Below are positions 46,610-56,178 of a DNA stretch of 64,000 nt, piece after piece. A program made the position numbers and the translations under genes. Origin of the DNA: CAVSWT01 sp963746735 (GTDB lineage: Bacteria > Bacteroidota > Ignavibacteria > Ignavibacteriales > Ignavibacteriaceae); NCBI GenBank assembly GCA_963746735.1, contig CAVVCO010000017.1, positions 124,001-188,000 on the forward strand, written 5' to 3'. Under the pieces are notes generated by a model. That model did not search any database and had not been told where the DNA came from. It was given only the letters and a program-made list of their open reading frames with translations. The first letter of the stretch is position 1. Each line of letters starts with the position of its first letter.

Positions 46610-47248
46610 ATGAATCAAATTAAATTCATTTTTATCTTACTTTCCCTTTTTTTATTTGTCACCTGTTCAAACAAAACAAAAGTAGCTTGCGTTGGTGATA
46701 GCATCACAGAAGGATACGGTTTGGCCTGGCAAAGTAAAACTAGTTATCCTGTAGTTCTCGACAGCATTTTAGGTCCAAATTATTCAGTATTAAATTTAGG
46801 AAGAAGTGCAACAACACTTCGTAAAAAAGGTGATTTCCCTTACTGGATTTGCAAAGAATTTTCAGATGTTTTTGCTTATCGTCCTGATATCATTATAATC
46901 ATGCTTGGCACTAATGATACTAAAAGCCAAAATTGGAATGAAGAAAGTTATGCCGCAGATTACCAGGCTTTAATTGATACTTTTAAAACAATTCCGAGCA
47001 AACCCAAAATTTTTGTGTGCTTGCCTGTTCCAGTATTTAAAACCAAGTGGGGAATTAACGATTCAACAATAACTGCTGGTGAAATACCAATTATTGAAAA
47101 TTTAGCTAAGAAGAATAATCTTCAGATTATAGACCTTTATCATAAAATGAGCGGACAGGGAGAAAACTTTTTTGATGGGATACATCCAAATGAAAAGGGT
47201 GCGAAAATAATGGCGGACATAATAGCGAAGGAAATTAAAAGTAATTAA
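46610..47248 (+). CDS. SGNH/GDSL-type esterase lipoprotein
   Basis: A 212-residue lipoprotein (Cys near residue 19, TCSNKTK). SGNH motifs: GDS in CVGDSITEGYG (Ser), Gly in LGRSATT, Asn in GTNDTKSQNW, and the Asp-His pair in DGIHPNEKG. It probably removes acyl groups from glycans, for example as an acetyl-xylan or other carbohydrate esterase. It is the second gene of the carbohydrate cluster. Confidence 0.88.
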   Translation: MNQIKFIFILLSLFLFVTCSNKTKVACVGDSITEGYGLAWQSKTSYPVVLDSILGPNYSVLNLGRSATTLRKKGDFPYWICKEFSDVFAYRPDIIIIMLGTNDTKSQNWNEESYAADYQALIDTFKTIPSKPKIFVCLPVPVFKTKWGINDSTITAGEIPIIENLAKKNNLQIIDLYHKMSGQGENFFDGIHPNEKGAKIMADIIAKEIKSN

Positions 47249-47270
47249 AACTAAAAAAATAAATTACAAA

Positions 47271-48195
47271 ATGAGAAAGATATAAATTCATAATCATTGC
47301 TCTATTAATTTATATTGGGACTGTAGCTGCTCAAACGAAGACAATTGATTTATGGCCGGATGTAGCACCTGGAGCTATTAGTAATCCTAATTATAAAGCT
47401 GTTGTAGATTCAGATAAGAATTGGACATGGATGAAAAATATTTCTAATCCTACAATTGATATTTATCCAGCACTACATGGAACTGCAACCGGTACTGCAA
47501 TTTTAATTTGTCCAGGAGGTGGATATAGTGTTCTCGCAATTAAACATGAAGGTTCGCAGATAGCGGAATGGCTTAGCAAGCTAGGCATAACAGGGATTGT
47601 TTTAAAATACCGTTTACCTGATTCAACAATTATGACAAATAAAACTATTGGCCCACTTCAAGATGCACAAAGGGCAATGCGAATTATAAGAAGTCATGCT
47701 AGAGAATGGAATATAAATCCAAATAAAATTGGCATACTGGGTTTTTCTGCCGGCGGGCATTTGGCATCAACTTTATCGACTCATTATAATGATAAAGTCT
47801 ACGAATCAACTGATACAACAAACGCAAAGCCGGATTTTTCTATTCTTATTTACCCGGTTATTACTATGGATTCAACAATCACTCATATGGGCTCAAGAAT
47901 TAATTTACTTGGAAAACATCCAAGTTCTGAATTAGTGAAAAAATATTCAAATGAATTACAAGTAAATAAAGATACACCACCGGCATTTTTAGTTTGTTCA
48001 ATGGATGATAATACTGTTCCAATTCAGAATAGTATAGATTATGCACTAGCCCTTAACAAAAATAAAATTTCTTGTGAACTTCATATTTATGAAAAGGGAG
48101 GACATGGTTATGGAATGGGGAGATCAACAGGAACGGAATCTACGTGGCCGGAAGCATGTAAAAAGTGGCTTAAAGAGAATGGCTACTTGAAATAA
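47271..48195 (+). CDS. Secreted alpha/beta hydrolase, BD-FAE/acetyl-xylan-esterase-like (frame break in signal peptide)
   Basis: An esterase of about 305 residues. The core has GGGYSVLAIKHEGSQIA (oxyanion HGGG-type loop), IGILGFSAGGHLAST (nucleophile Ser in GxSxG), the acid in SMDDNTVP and the His in KGGHGYGMG. The open frame begins before WPDVAPGAIS and reaches back through a signal peptide (FIIIALLIYIGTVAAQ). The ATG at 47271 is out of frame by one base, so an indel near 47283 is probable. Matches family BD-FAE (carbohydrate de-esterification); cluster context supports that. Confidence 0.85.
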
Positions 48196-48268
48196 TAATT
48201 GAATGAATTAATTCTTATTCAATTTTATTCTAAGTAACCTCCTATAACTTCATTTAAAAGGGAATAAA

Positions 48269-51208
48269 ATGAAAATAAAAACTCCACCTTATTTTAGATC
48301 GGATATATTCATTTTCAAATTAATTATTATAGTTTTTATTTTCTTAATGATATTATCACCAAAAAATTTAATTTATCCCCAAACAAATAAAAGTAATATA
48401 GGAAATGTGCCTCGGGAACACTTGTTATTTGACTTTGGATGGCGATTTGCTTTGGGAAATGCAGTTGATGCCGGCAAAGATTTTAATAATGGAACCGGTT
48501 ACTTCTCTTATTTTGCTAAAGCCGGATATGGCGATGGAGCGGCTGCAGAAAACTTTGATGACCGCGGTTGGAGAAAAATAGATTTGCCTCACGATTGGTG
48601 TGTTGAACTGCATTTTGATTCAACAGCAAGCTACAGTCATGGCTTTAAAGCAATAGGTAGAGACTTTCCTCAAAATAGTATCGGGTGGTATCGCAAAACA
48701 TTCCTCATTCCTGAATCAGATTTAGGAAAAAGAATTACAATTACGTTTGATGGCGTGTTCCGCAATTCAATTGTTTGGGTAAATGGATTTTATCTTGGTA
48801 ATGAAAACAGCGGGTATAAAAGTTTTAGTTACGATATAACAGATTATTTGAATTACGGAGCGGATAATGTAATTGCTGTCCGTGTAGATGCAACTATGGA
48901 GGAAGGCTGGTTCTATGAAGGGGCTGGTATTTACAGGCATGTTTGGTTAGATAAAACTTCTCCACTGCATGTTAGGAGGTATGGCACTTTTGTAACAACA
49001 GAATTGAAAGAAAACAACGCAATAATTACTATTCGTACTACTGTAGAAAATGAATCTGAAAAAGCTAAAGTTTTTAATATTGAAGAGTATATCATAACCG
49101 ATAAAGGAGTATCTATAGCTTCGGGCAGGTCTAAACAATTAACTTTACAGCCTCATCAAATCCATGAATTTTATAGCAAATATAAAATTGCTAATCCAAG
49201 ATTATGGTCAATTGAAAATCCTATACTTCAAAAACTAAAAACAACTATAAGTACTGAAGGAAAAGTTGTAGATAATTATGAAACTACTTTTGGAATTAGA
49301 ACTGTTCGTTTTGATCCAAATGAGGGATTCTTTTTGAATGGAAAAAGAGTTGAACTGAAAGGAACGAATGAGCATCAAGATCATGCGGGAGTTGGGATTG
49401 CTATCCCGGATGCTCTCCAGAAATTTCGAATCAAAAAATTAAAAGAAATGGGGAGCAATGCAATTCGCACTTCCCATAATCCGCCTTCACCAGAACTTCT
49501 TGATGCATGCGATAAACTTGGTATGCTGGTTCTTGATGAAAATAGATTAATGGGAACTAATAAGGAACATCTTGATTGTCTTGAAACTCTAATGAAAAGA
49601 GATAGAAATCATCCAAGTGTAATTCTATGGTCATTGGGGAATGAAGAATGGGCAATTGAAGGTAATGTAAAAGGAACCAGAATAGCTGAAACAATGCAGA
49701 ACTTTGCGCAGCAGTTTGATTCTTCAAGAGAATTTACGGCTGCATGCAGCGGTGGATGGGATGATGGAATTGGAAAAATAACACAGGTTATGGGATACAA
49801 TTATATCGTTCAAGGTGATATTGATGAACATCATAAAAAATTTCCATGGCAGCCAGGAGTGGGTACTGAAGAAACAACAACACGCGGAACTCGAGGTATT
49901 TATATAACTAATAAATCAAAAGGATTTTTGTCTCCTCTAGACATGATTCATCAAGATAAAGGAGCAGAATTTGGATGGAAATTTTATTCCCAAAGAAAAT
50001 TTCTGGCAGGACTATTTTATTGGACAGGTTTTGATTATCGAGGAGAACCAAACCCTTTCGGCTGGCCGCAAGTTTGTTCACAATTCGGTATTGTTGATTT
50101 ATGTGGTTTCCCAAAAGACAATTTTTACTATTTAAAATCATGGTGGGATGATAAACCGGTACTTCATATTGCAACACATTGGAACTGGAAGCACAAAACT
50201 GGAAAAGATATTGAAGTAATTGTCTATAGCAATTGCGATCAGGTTGAATTGTTCTTAAATAATAAAAGTTTGGGTAAGAAGGATATGCAGGTAAATGGAC
50301 ATCTTGAATGGAAAGTTAAATATGAAGCGGGAGTTTTATCAGCACGCGGATTTAAAGGAGATAAAGAAATTATTTCTGATAAAGTGGAAACGGCAAATGA
50401 TCCCTTGGCAATTAAATTAACTGCAGATAGAACGGTAATAAATGCCGATGGAGAAGATGTTTCCGTAATTACAGTTCAGGTAAACGATAATAAAGAAAGA
50501 ATGGTACCGGAAGCAGATAATGAAATTTATTTTTCATTAAAAGGGCCGGGAAAGATTATTGGAGTAGGGAATGGAAATTCTTCAAGTCATGAAGAAGATA
50601 GATATTTTGAAACTATAAAAAGAATAAAGATCCAAGATCTAAAGGAACTGGCTGTGGCTAATTTAAATAATAGGCCAGAAACTGCTGCCGGATTCACTGA
50701 TTCAAATTGGAAACTTGCGTTCTCAAATCAAAGTGAAGATTGGAGAGAGTACAAAGATTCGCTTATAGTTGTACGCGGAAAATTCAATCTTCCGGAAATT
50801 ACAAAAGAGACAGAAGTAAATTTGTTTACTAAAAGTATTACAGAAGATCAATCAATTTTTATAAATGGGAAATTGATTGCATCAAACATTAAAAGAGATG
50901 ATCCAAACCAATCATTTAAGCTTTCCCATAGTTTGATAAAGGAAGGTATAAATGAATATACTTTAACAGGTAAGCGATTTAGAAAAAAGAATCAATGGGA
51001 TGTTCCAAATACTGATCCGGGATTAGTGCAAGTAATATATCCGGCAGACCAATGGAAACGAAAAGTATTTAATGGATTGGCGCAGGTAATTGTTCAATCT
51101 GCTAAGCAGCAAGGAGAAATAACATTAACTGCTATTTCACAAGGGCTAAAACCGTCAGTGATTGTAATTCAAGCAAATAAGGTTGAATTAAAACCGGAAG
51201 CAAATTAG
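48269..51208 (+). CDS. GH2 beta-galactosidase-like glycosidase, 979 residues
   Basis: An exported GH2 enzyme with a signal peptide (~40 residues). The sugar-binding N-terminal domain starts REHLLFDFGWRFALGN; DLPHDWCVELHFD and GWYRKTF follow. In the TIM barrel SHNPPSPELLDACDKLG and the acid/base in WSLGNEEWA are visible. A candidate nucleophile is in PGVGTEETTTRGT. The C-terminal region carries Ig/invasin-like and DUF4982-like domains (LTADRTVINADGEDVSVITVQV). It ends the cluster with the three secreted genes upstream. The likely substrate is a beta-galactoside-containing glycan; the bond is not proven. Confidence 0.88.
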   Translation: MKIKTPPYFRSDIFIFKLIIIVFIFLMILSPKNLIYPQTNKSNIGNVPREHLLFDFGWRFALGNAVDAGKDFNNGTGYFSYFAKAGYGDGAAAENFDDRGWRKIDLPHDWCVELHFDSTASYSHGFKAIGRDFPQNSIGWYRKTFLIPESDLGKRITITFDGVFRNSIVWVNGFYLGNENSGYKSFSYDITDYLNYGADNVIAVRVDATMEEGWFYEGAGIYRHVWLDKTSPLHVRRYGTFVTTELKENNAIITIRTTVENESEKAKVFNIEEYIITDKGVSIASGRSKQLTLQPHQIHEFYSKYKIANPRLWSIENPILQKLKTTISTEGKVVDNYETTFGIRTVRFDPNEGFFLNGKRVELKGTNEHQDHAGVGIAIPDALQKFRIKKLKEMGSNAIRTSHNPPSPELLDACDKLGMLVLDENRLMGTNKEHLDCLETLMKRDRNHPSVILWSLGNEEWAIEGNVKGTRIAETMQNFAQQFDSSREFTAACSGGWDDGIGKITQVMGYNYIVQGDIDEHHKKFPWQPGVGTEETTTRGTRGIYITNKSKGFLSPLDMIHQDKGAEFGWKFYSQRKFLAGLFYWTGFDYRGEPNPFGWPQVCSQFGIVDLCGFPKDNFYYLKSWWDDKPVLHIATHWNWKHKTGKDIEVIVYSNCDQVELFLNNKSLGKKDMQVNGHLEWKVKYEAGVLSARGFKGDKEIISDKVETANDPLAIKLTADRTVINADGEDVSVITVQVNDNKERMVPEADNEIYFSLKGPGKIIGVGNGNSSSHEEDRYFETIKRIKIQDLKELAVANLNNRPETAAGFTDSNWKLAFSNQSEDWREYKDSLIVVRGKFNLPEITKETEVNLFTKSITEDQSIFINGKLIASNIKRDDPNQSFKLSHSLIKEGINEYTLTGKRFRKKNQWDVPNTDPGLVQVIYPADQWKRKVFNGLAQVIVQSAKQQGEITLTAISQGLKPSVIVIQANKVELKPEAN

Positions 51209-51293
51209 GAATTGCTGAATTTATATACTGATTTAACATAAGAAATAGTTACGTAGTTTATCTTGCAACTTAAATAAAGAATTATATAAAATA

Positions 51294-51713
51294 ATGGAAA
51301 ATAATATTTTAATCTCAACTGATAAATCAAAGTTAGATATTCCTCTTATTCATGAATTTCTAGATAAAAAATCTTACTGGGCAAATGGAAGAAGTTTAGC
51401 AGCAGTAAAAAAATCAATTGATAATTCATTATGCTTTGGAGTTTATCTAGATGATAAACAGGTCGGATTTGCAAGAGTCGTTACAGATTATGCAGTGTTT
51501 GCCTGGCTGATGGATGTTTTTATTCTTGAAGATTATCGCAAGCAAGGACTTGGGAAATTATTAATGAAAACAATTATGGGATCTGAAGTGTTAAAAGACG
51601 TTCATCGATGGGGACTTGGGACAAAAGACGCTCACGAATTATATAAAAAATATGGATTTAAAAATCTTTCTAAACCGGAAAACATGATGGAGAGAATAAA
51701 TAAGCCGTCATAA
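51294..51713 (+). CDS. GNAT-family N-acetyltransferase
   Basis: A 139-residue acetyl-CoA-dependent acyltransferase. It has the GNAT strand-loop motif A in MDVFILEDYRKQGLGKLLMKTI (the Q-G-L-G-K pyrophosphate loop) and a C-terminal ELYKKYGFKN. The acceptor substrate is unknown. It precedes the folP-cdaA group by about 70 bp. Confidence 0.9.
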   Translation: MENNILISTDKSKLDIPLIHEFLDKKSYWANGRSLAAVKKSIDNSLCFGVYLDDKQVGFARVVTDYAVFAWLMDVFILEDYRKQGLGKLLMKTIMGSEVLKDVHRWGLGTKDAHELYKKYGFKNLSKPENMMERINKPS

Positions 51714-51782
51714 ATACTTTAAAAAGAAAATCTTATCTTTGTTTTATTAAAATCATTTTATCACAAAATCCTTTCAACTAAT

Positions 51783-52621
51783 TTGGAATATCAGTTCAAA
51801 AAATATAAAATCGGAAATCGTATATTCGATTTCAGTAATGCTTTTGTAATGGGTATTTTGAATGTAACGCCTGATTCTTTCTCTGATGGCGGATTATATT
51901 TAAATGAAGATGATGCAGTAAATCATGCACTAAAAATGATCGACTCGGGTGCAGATATGATTGATATTGGAGGAGAATCAACTAGACCGGGTTCCGATGT
52001 TGTAAGTGAGGAAGAAGAGATTAGAAGGGTAGTGCCAGTTGTTAAAAAAAATATTGGATAAAAAACCAGATACAATAATTTCAGTTGATACCACGAAAAG
52101 TGTAGTTGCTCGATGAAGCATTAAAAAATGGCGCACAAATTATAAATGATATTAGCGGATTAACTTTCGATCCCGGTATGATTAATATTATAAAAAAGTT
52201 TAATGCGACAGTCATCATTATGCATATTAAAGGAACTCCTAAAAACATGCAGCAAAATCCTTATTACGATGATGTTGTTAAAGAAGTATTTGAATTTTTA
52301 AAAATTCAGTCTGATAGGGCTGTCCAAGGGGGAATATCAAAAATAATAATTGATCCGGGAATTGGCTTTGGAAAAAGAATTCAAGATAATTTTGAATTAA
52401 TTAAAAATTTAAGCGAACTTAAGGCTTTAAATTATCCGGTATTAATCGGATTATCTAGGAAATCATTTTTAGGCAAGACATTGAATTTAGAAATTGATGA
52501 GAGAGATACTGCAACGGCAATTATGGAAGGAATCGCTGTTAAGAATGGAGCAAATATAATTAGGACACACAATGTTAATAATGGTGTTCAAGTTTGTAAA
52601 TTACTCAATCATATAAATTAA
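51783..52621 (+). CDS. folP: Dihydropteroate synthase (two frame breaks)
   Basis: Joins p-aminobenzoate to pterin pyrophosphate in folate synthesis; the target of sulfonamides. The N-terminal signature is MGILNVTPDSFSDGG, followed by GADMIDIGGESTRPG. The frame is lost near 52050 (poly-A), continues in a neighbour as ILDKKPDTIISVDTTKS, and is lost again near 52105. It then reads NGAQIINDISG, IIDPGIGFGKR, PVLIGLSRKSF and RTHNV to the end. The start is TTG. An essential gene with two single-base slips points to indel errors. It is adjacent to cdaA, as in many Bacteroidota. Confidence 0.93.
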
Positions 52622-52627
52622 AAAATA

Positions 52628-53446
52628 ATGTTTGATCTTTTTAAAATTGGATTTTTAACCGTATCATTTGTTGATATTCTAGATATAGCAATTGTTACTT
52701 ATATCACTTACCGCTTGTATATGCTTTTAAAAGGAACAATCGCTGCGCAGATATTCGTAGGGTTAATGATTGTTTTCGTTCTCTATTTTATTGCCAATGC
52801 TTTAAATCTTCGCGCACTTAGCTGGCTGTTAAAATTGGTTACCGATATTTGGGTAATTGCTTTTGTAATCCTTTTCCAGCCTGAAATAAGAAGACTACTT
52901 GTTATAGTAGCCCGCAATAGATTTTTTACATTGTTTGTAAAACCAAACTCACCGGAGGAAGCAGAAATAATTACTGAAGCTGCTTTTGAAATGGCTCAGC
53001 ATCAGCATGGTGCTTTAATGATATTAGTTAAATCTACAGGCATTAGAGGTTACACTGAAACCGGTGAACAGATTAACGCAAAGTTGAGCAAAGATCTTTT
53101 AAGAACAATATTTTTCCCCAGGTCTGCTCTTCATGACGGAGCTGTTGTAATTAAAAATGATGTTATTGAAGCAGCTAGATGCACGCTCCCGTTAAGTACA
53201 ACTACTTCAGTTAACGGAGAGGCATTAGGAATGAGGCATAGGGCAGGATTAGGGATTTCAGAACAAGCAGACGTTGTAAGTGTAATTGTATCTGAAGAAA
53301 CTGGCGGAATTTCTGTAGCAGAAAACGGAGCTTTAATAAAGGGGCTTTCAAAAGATGCGTTAAAAAGAAAATTAACTGAATCATTTAGAACTCCCTCGAT
53401 TAAAGGCTGGAAGGCTATTCTTGAACAACTTAGACAAAAAAAATAA
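52628..53446 (+). CDS. cdaA: Diadenylate cyclase CdaA
   Basis: Makes the second messenger c-di-AMP from two ATP. The N terminus has three membrane segments (FVDILDIAIVTYITYRLYML, GLMIVFVLYFIANALNL, IWVIAFVILFQPEIRRLL). The DisA_N/DAC domain then shows SALHDGAVVI (DGA motif) and GMRHRAGLG (RHR motif), both intact. The 272 residues fit the family. It follows folP by 6 bp and is translated with the glycosyltransferase gene overlapping its 3' end. Confidence 0.95.
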   Translation: MFDLFKIGFLTVSFVDILDIAIVTYITYRLYMLLKGTIAAQIFVGLMIVFVLYFIANALNLRALSWLLKLVTDIWVIAFVILFQPEIRRLLVIVARNRFFTLFVKPNSPEEAEIITEAAFEMAQHQHGALMILVKSTGIRGYTETGEQINAKLSKDLLRTIFFPRSALHDGAVVIKNDVIEAARCTLPLSTTTSVNGEALGMRHRAGLGISEQADVVSVIVSEETGGISVAENGALIKGLSKDALKRKLTESFRTPSIKGWKAILEQLRQKK

Positions 53447-54089
53447 TGTTGCGGCTGTTATTCCATTTTACAATGAAAGCGCAAACCTAAATAATATTAT
53501 AACGCAAACACTGAATTATGTTGATTTCGTTATTACTGTAGATGACGGGTCAACAGATAATTCAAAAGATCAAATACCTTCTTCGAATAATATCATTTTA
53601 ATTTCATCTGATAAAAATTATGGTAAAGGTCATGCTTTAAATCTTGGATTCAAAAAATCAATTGATATAAATTCTAATGTCACTGTTACTATTGATGCCG
53701 ATTTACAACATGATCCGAAAGCAATTCCTGATCTACTAAATAAATTAAATCTATTTGATATTATAATAGGCAATAGATTGAATGATTTATCAAATATGCC
53801 AATCCACAGAATCATGAGTAATAAAATAACTTCCTTTTTACTTTCGATAAAAACCGGGCAAAGAATAATTGATAGTCAGTGCGGATTTAGGGCATACAAA
53901 ACTAAAATATTAAATGATATATTACCGATTTCAAATGGGTTTGAAGCAGAAAGTGAAATACTCTTAAACGCTGCAAAAAAGAATTACAAAATCGGTTTTG
54001 CTGATGTGCCAACAATTTATGGTAATGAAAAAAGTAAAATGAAAAATATGCAGGCAATTAAAGGATTTCTTAAATTAATCTTTTCTTAA
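53421..54089 (+). CDS. Family 2 glycosyltransferase
   Basis: A 222-residue GT2 enzyme of dolichyl-phosphate-mannose synthase type: VIPFYNESANL (nucleotide start), VDDGSTDNS, DADLQHDPKAIPD (metal-binding DxD region) and SQCGFRAYKTKIL. No membrane segment beyond the catalytic domain. The TTG start overlaps the end of cdaA by 26 bp, and no in-frame ATG lies near. The acceptor is unknown. Confidence 0.88.
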   Translation: MNNLDKKNNVAAVIPFYNESANLNNIITQTLNYVDFVITVDDGSTDNSKDQIPSSNNIILISSDKNYGKGHALNLGFKKSIDINSNVTVTIDADLQHDPKAIPDLLNKLNLFDIIIGNRLNDLSNMPIHRIMSNKITSFLLSIKTGQRIIDSQCGFRAYKTKILNDILPISNGFEAESEILLNAAKKNYKIGFADVPTIYGNEKSKMKNMQAIKGFLKLIFS

Positions 54090-54093
54090 AATT

Positions 54094-54555
54094 ATGGCTA
54101 AAAAGAAATGGGAATTAAAAGGACTTCGTAAAAAATTAACTTTTCAAGATGCTGCTGTTAAAATAGTATCTGAAAGGTTAAACCAATTAAATTCTTCAAT
54201 TAAATTATTTCTTGAACAAAAGACCGTTGAAAATTTACATCTGGTTAGAATTGCATTAAGGCGAGTACGCTACAACATGGAACTGTTTACTATCTGTTTC
54301 GATAAAAAAATATTTGTATTGTTTTATAAAAAAATTGAAACACTTCAAGATCTTTCCGGTAAGGTGCGTGATCTTGACGTGATGAAAGAAAACATTGAGC
54401 TTCTAAATAAAAATGATAAGGTTGAAATATCTGAAGTAATCAGGACAAAGGTTAATCAAAAAAGAGATCGGTTGAATAATACCTTCATTCTTGAATTAAT
54501 GAAATTTAATCATTCAAAAGCTTTGAAATCATTTATGAAGCTTTTAGAAAAATAA
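54094..54555 (+). CDS. CHAD-domain protein
   Basis: A 153-residue, helical, basic protein with the CHAD pattern: VENLHLVRIALRRVRYNMELF (conserved His and Arg), SGKVRDLDVMKENIELL and paired basic helices. CHAD domains bind polyphosphate. It is shorter than many CHAD proteins. It starts 4 bp after the glycosyltransferase gene, so it is likely translationally coupled. A ppx/gppA gene lies 6.5 kb away, a loose polyphosphate link. Confidence 0.85.
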   Translation: MAKKKWELKGLRKKLTFQDAAVKIVSERLNQLNSSIKLFLEQKTVENLHLVRIALRRVRYNMELFTICFDKKIFVLFYKKIETLQDLSGKVRDLDVMKENIELLNKNDKVEISEVIRTKVNQKRDRLNNTFILELMKFNHSKALKSFMKLLEK

Positions 54556-54586
54556 ATAATAAAAAATTATTAGTAGGGAGGAAAAA

Positions 54587-55261
54587 ATGGAATTAAAATA
54601 TTTTTCTCACTCAGCATTTCAAATCACCACAAACAAAAAAGTAATTCTGATCGACCCATTTTTAGATGACAATCCAACTTCACCTGTAAAATCTAAAGAT
54701 GTAAATGCTGATTTTATTATTCTCACTCATGCTCATGGTGATCATATTGGTGATGCATTTAAAATTGCAAAGAGAACTAATCCTTTATTTATTTGCGTAA
54801 ATGAACTGGCTAATTATTGTAAAGAAAAAGGATTTAAAGCTCATAATATGCATATTGGCGGACAGCATGTATTTGATTTCGGAAAAGTAAAGTTTACAAT
54901 TGCACATCATGGCTCAGAAACACCGGATCATAGATATGGAGGTGAGCCTGCCGGAGTTATTTTGACAATAGAAGATAAAAAGATTTACCACACAGGAGAT
55001 ACAGGTTTATTTTATGATATGAAATTAATCGGTGAAATGAACGAAATAGATTGTATGCTCCTTCCCATCGGTGATAATTTTACAATGGGAATAACAGATG
55101 CAGTTAGGGCTGTAGAATTTGTAAACCCAAAATTAGCAATCCCTATGCATTATAATACTTTTGATGTTATAAAAGCTGATCCTGAAGAATTTAAACAAAA
55201 AGTTGTGAATAAAGGGATGAAATCACGTGTTTTAGATTATGGCGAGACTATTGAGCTATAA
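54587..55261 (+). CDS. Metallo-beta-lactamase-fold hydrolase (UlaG/UPF0173-like)
   Basis: A 224-residue MBL-fold metal-dependent hydrolase: the zinc motif THAHGDHIGD, HHGSETPD, HTGDTGLFYD and PMHYNTFD. The N terminus MELKYFSHSAFQI is typical of the UPF0173 (YtkL) family. The real substrate is unknown. A strong ribosome site (AGGGAGG) precedes the ATG. It ends the folP-cdaA-GT2-CHAD unit. Confidence 0.9.
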   Translation: MELKYFSHSAFQITTNKKVILIDPFLDDNPTSPVKSKDVNADFIILTHAHGDHIGDAFKIAKRTNPLFICVNELANYCKEKGFKAHNMHIGGQHVFDFGKVKFTIAHHGSETPDHRYGGEPAGVILTIEDKKIYHTGDTGLFYDMKLIGEMNEIDCMLLPIGDNFTMGITDAVRAVEFVNPKLAIPMHYNTFDVIKADPEEFKQKVVNKGMKSRVLDYGETIEL

Positions 55262-55399
55262 AAATATTTAATTCAAGGAATTAACTAATTTTCAATTTAC
55301 TTATGAAAATAATATTTTAATACATATTTTTAAGAAATTGAATTATAGTGTATCTTTGATACTTATAATATTATTTTCAATAATTACAATCTCAATTTA

Positions 55400-56176
55400 A
55401 TGGCAAAAATAATAGCTATAGCTAATCAAAAGGGTGGAGTTGGTAAAACCACAACTTCAATAAATCTCTCTTCATCCTTAGCGGCTGCTGAAAAAAAAAC
55501 ATTATTAATTGATATTGATCCGCAGGCAAATTCTTCATCCGGTTTAAGTATCCATAATCAAACTCCATCTGTATATGAAGTATTGATTGGGACGAAAGAA
55601 ATAACCGAAGTTGCAATAAATTCTTTTATGCCGCATCTTGATGTTTTACCTTCAAATATAAATCTTGTTGGAGCGGAAATTGAGATGGTCGATATTGATC
55701 ATCGTGAAGGCCTTTTAAAAAAGGCGGTACAAAGTATTAAAAATAATTATGAATATATTTTAATTGACTGCCCACCTTCACTGGGTTTACTTACTTTAAA
55801 CGCGCTTACTGCTGCAGACTCTGTTTTAATCCCTGTTCAGTGCGAATATTTTGCTCTTGAGGGTTTGGGGCAATTATTGAATACGGTCAATATTGTTAAG
55901 CAGCATTTTAATAAAAACCTAACAATTGAAGGCGTTTTATTGACAATGTTTGATACAAGGCTGCGATTGTCACATCAGGTTACTGATGAAGTAAAAAAAT
56001 ATTTCGGGGAGAAGGTTTTTGAGACTATAATACATAGAAATGTCAGGATTTCGGAATCTCCGAGTTATGGCAAGCCTGTGATTCTTTATGATGCAATATC
56101 TTCGGGTTCTAAAAATTATATGTCTCTTGCTTCAGAATTGATTCAAAGAAATACACCAGTAGAAAAACATAATTAA
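55400..56176 (+). CDS. parA: Chromosome-partitioning ATPase ParA
   Basis: A Walker-type ParA/Soj ATPase of 258 residues with the deviant Walker A loop KGGVGKTTT at residues 11-19, LLIDIDPQANSSSG and YILIDCPPSLGLLT. It forms DNA-bound gradients that move ParB-parS complexes. It is followed by parB with a 2-bp gap, a chromosomal par operon. Confidence 0.96.
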   Translation: MAKIIAIANQKGGVGKTTTSINLSSSLAAAEKKTLLIDIDPQANSSSGLSIHNQTPSVYEVLIGTKEITEVAINSFMPHLDVLPSNINLVGAEIEMVDIDHREGLLKKAVQSIKNNYEYILIDCPPSLGLLTLNALTAADSVLIPVQCEYFALEGLGQLLNTVNIVKQHFNKNLTIEGVLLTMFDTRLRLSHQVTDEVKKYFGEKVFETIIHRNVRISESPSYGKPVILYDAISSGSKNYMSLASELIQRNTPVEKHN

Positions 56177-56178
56177 GT

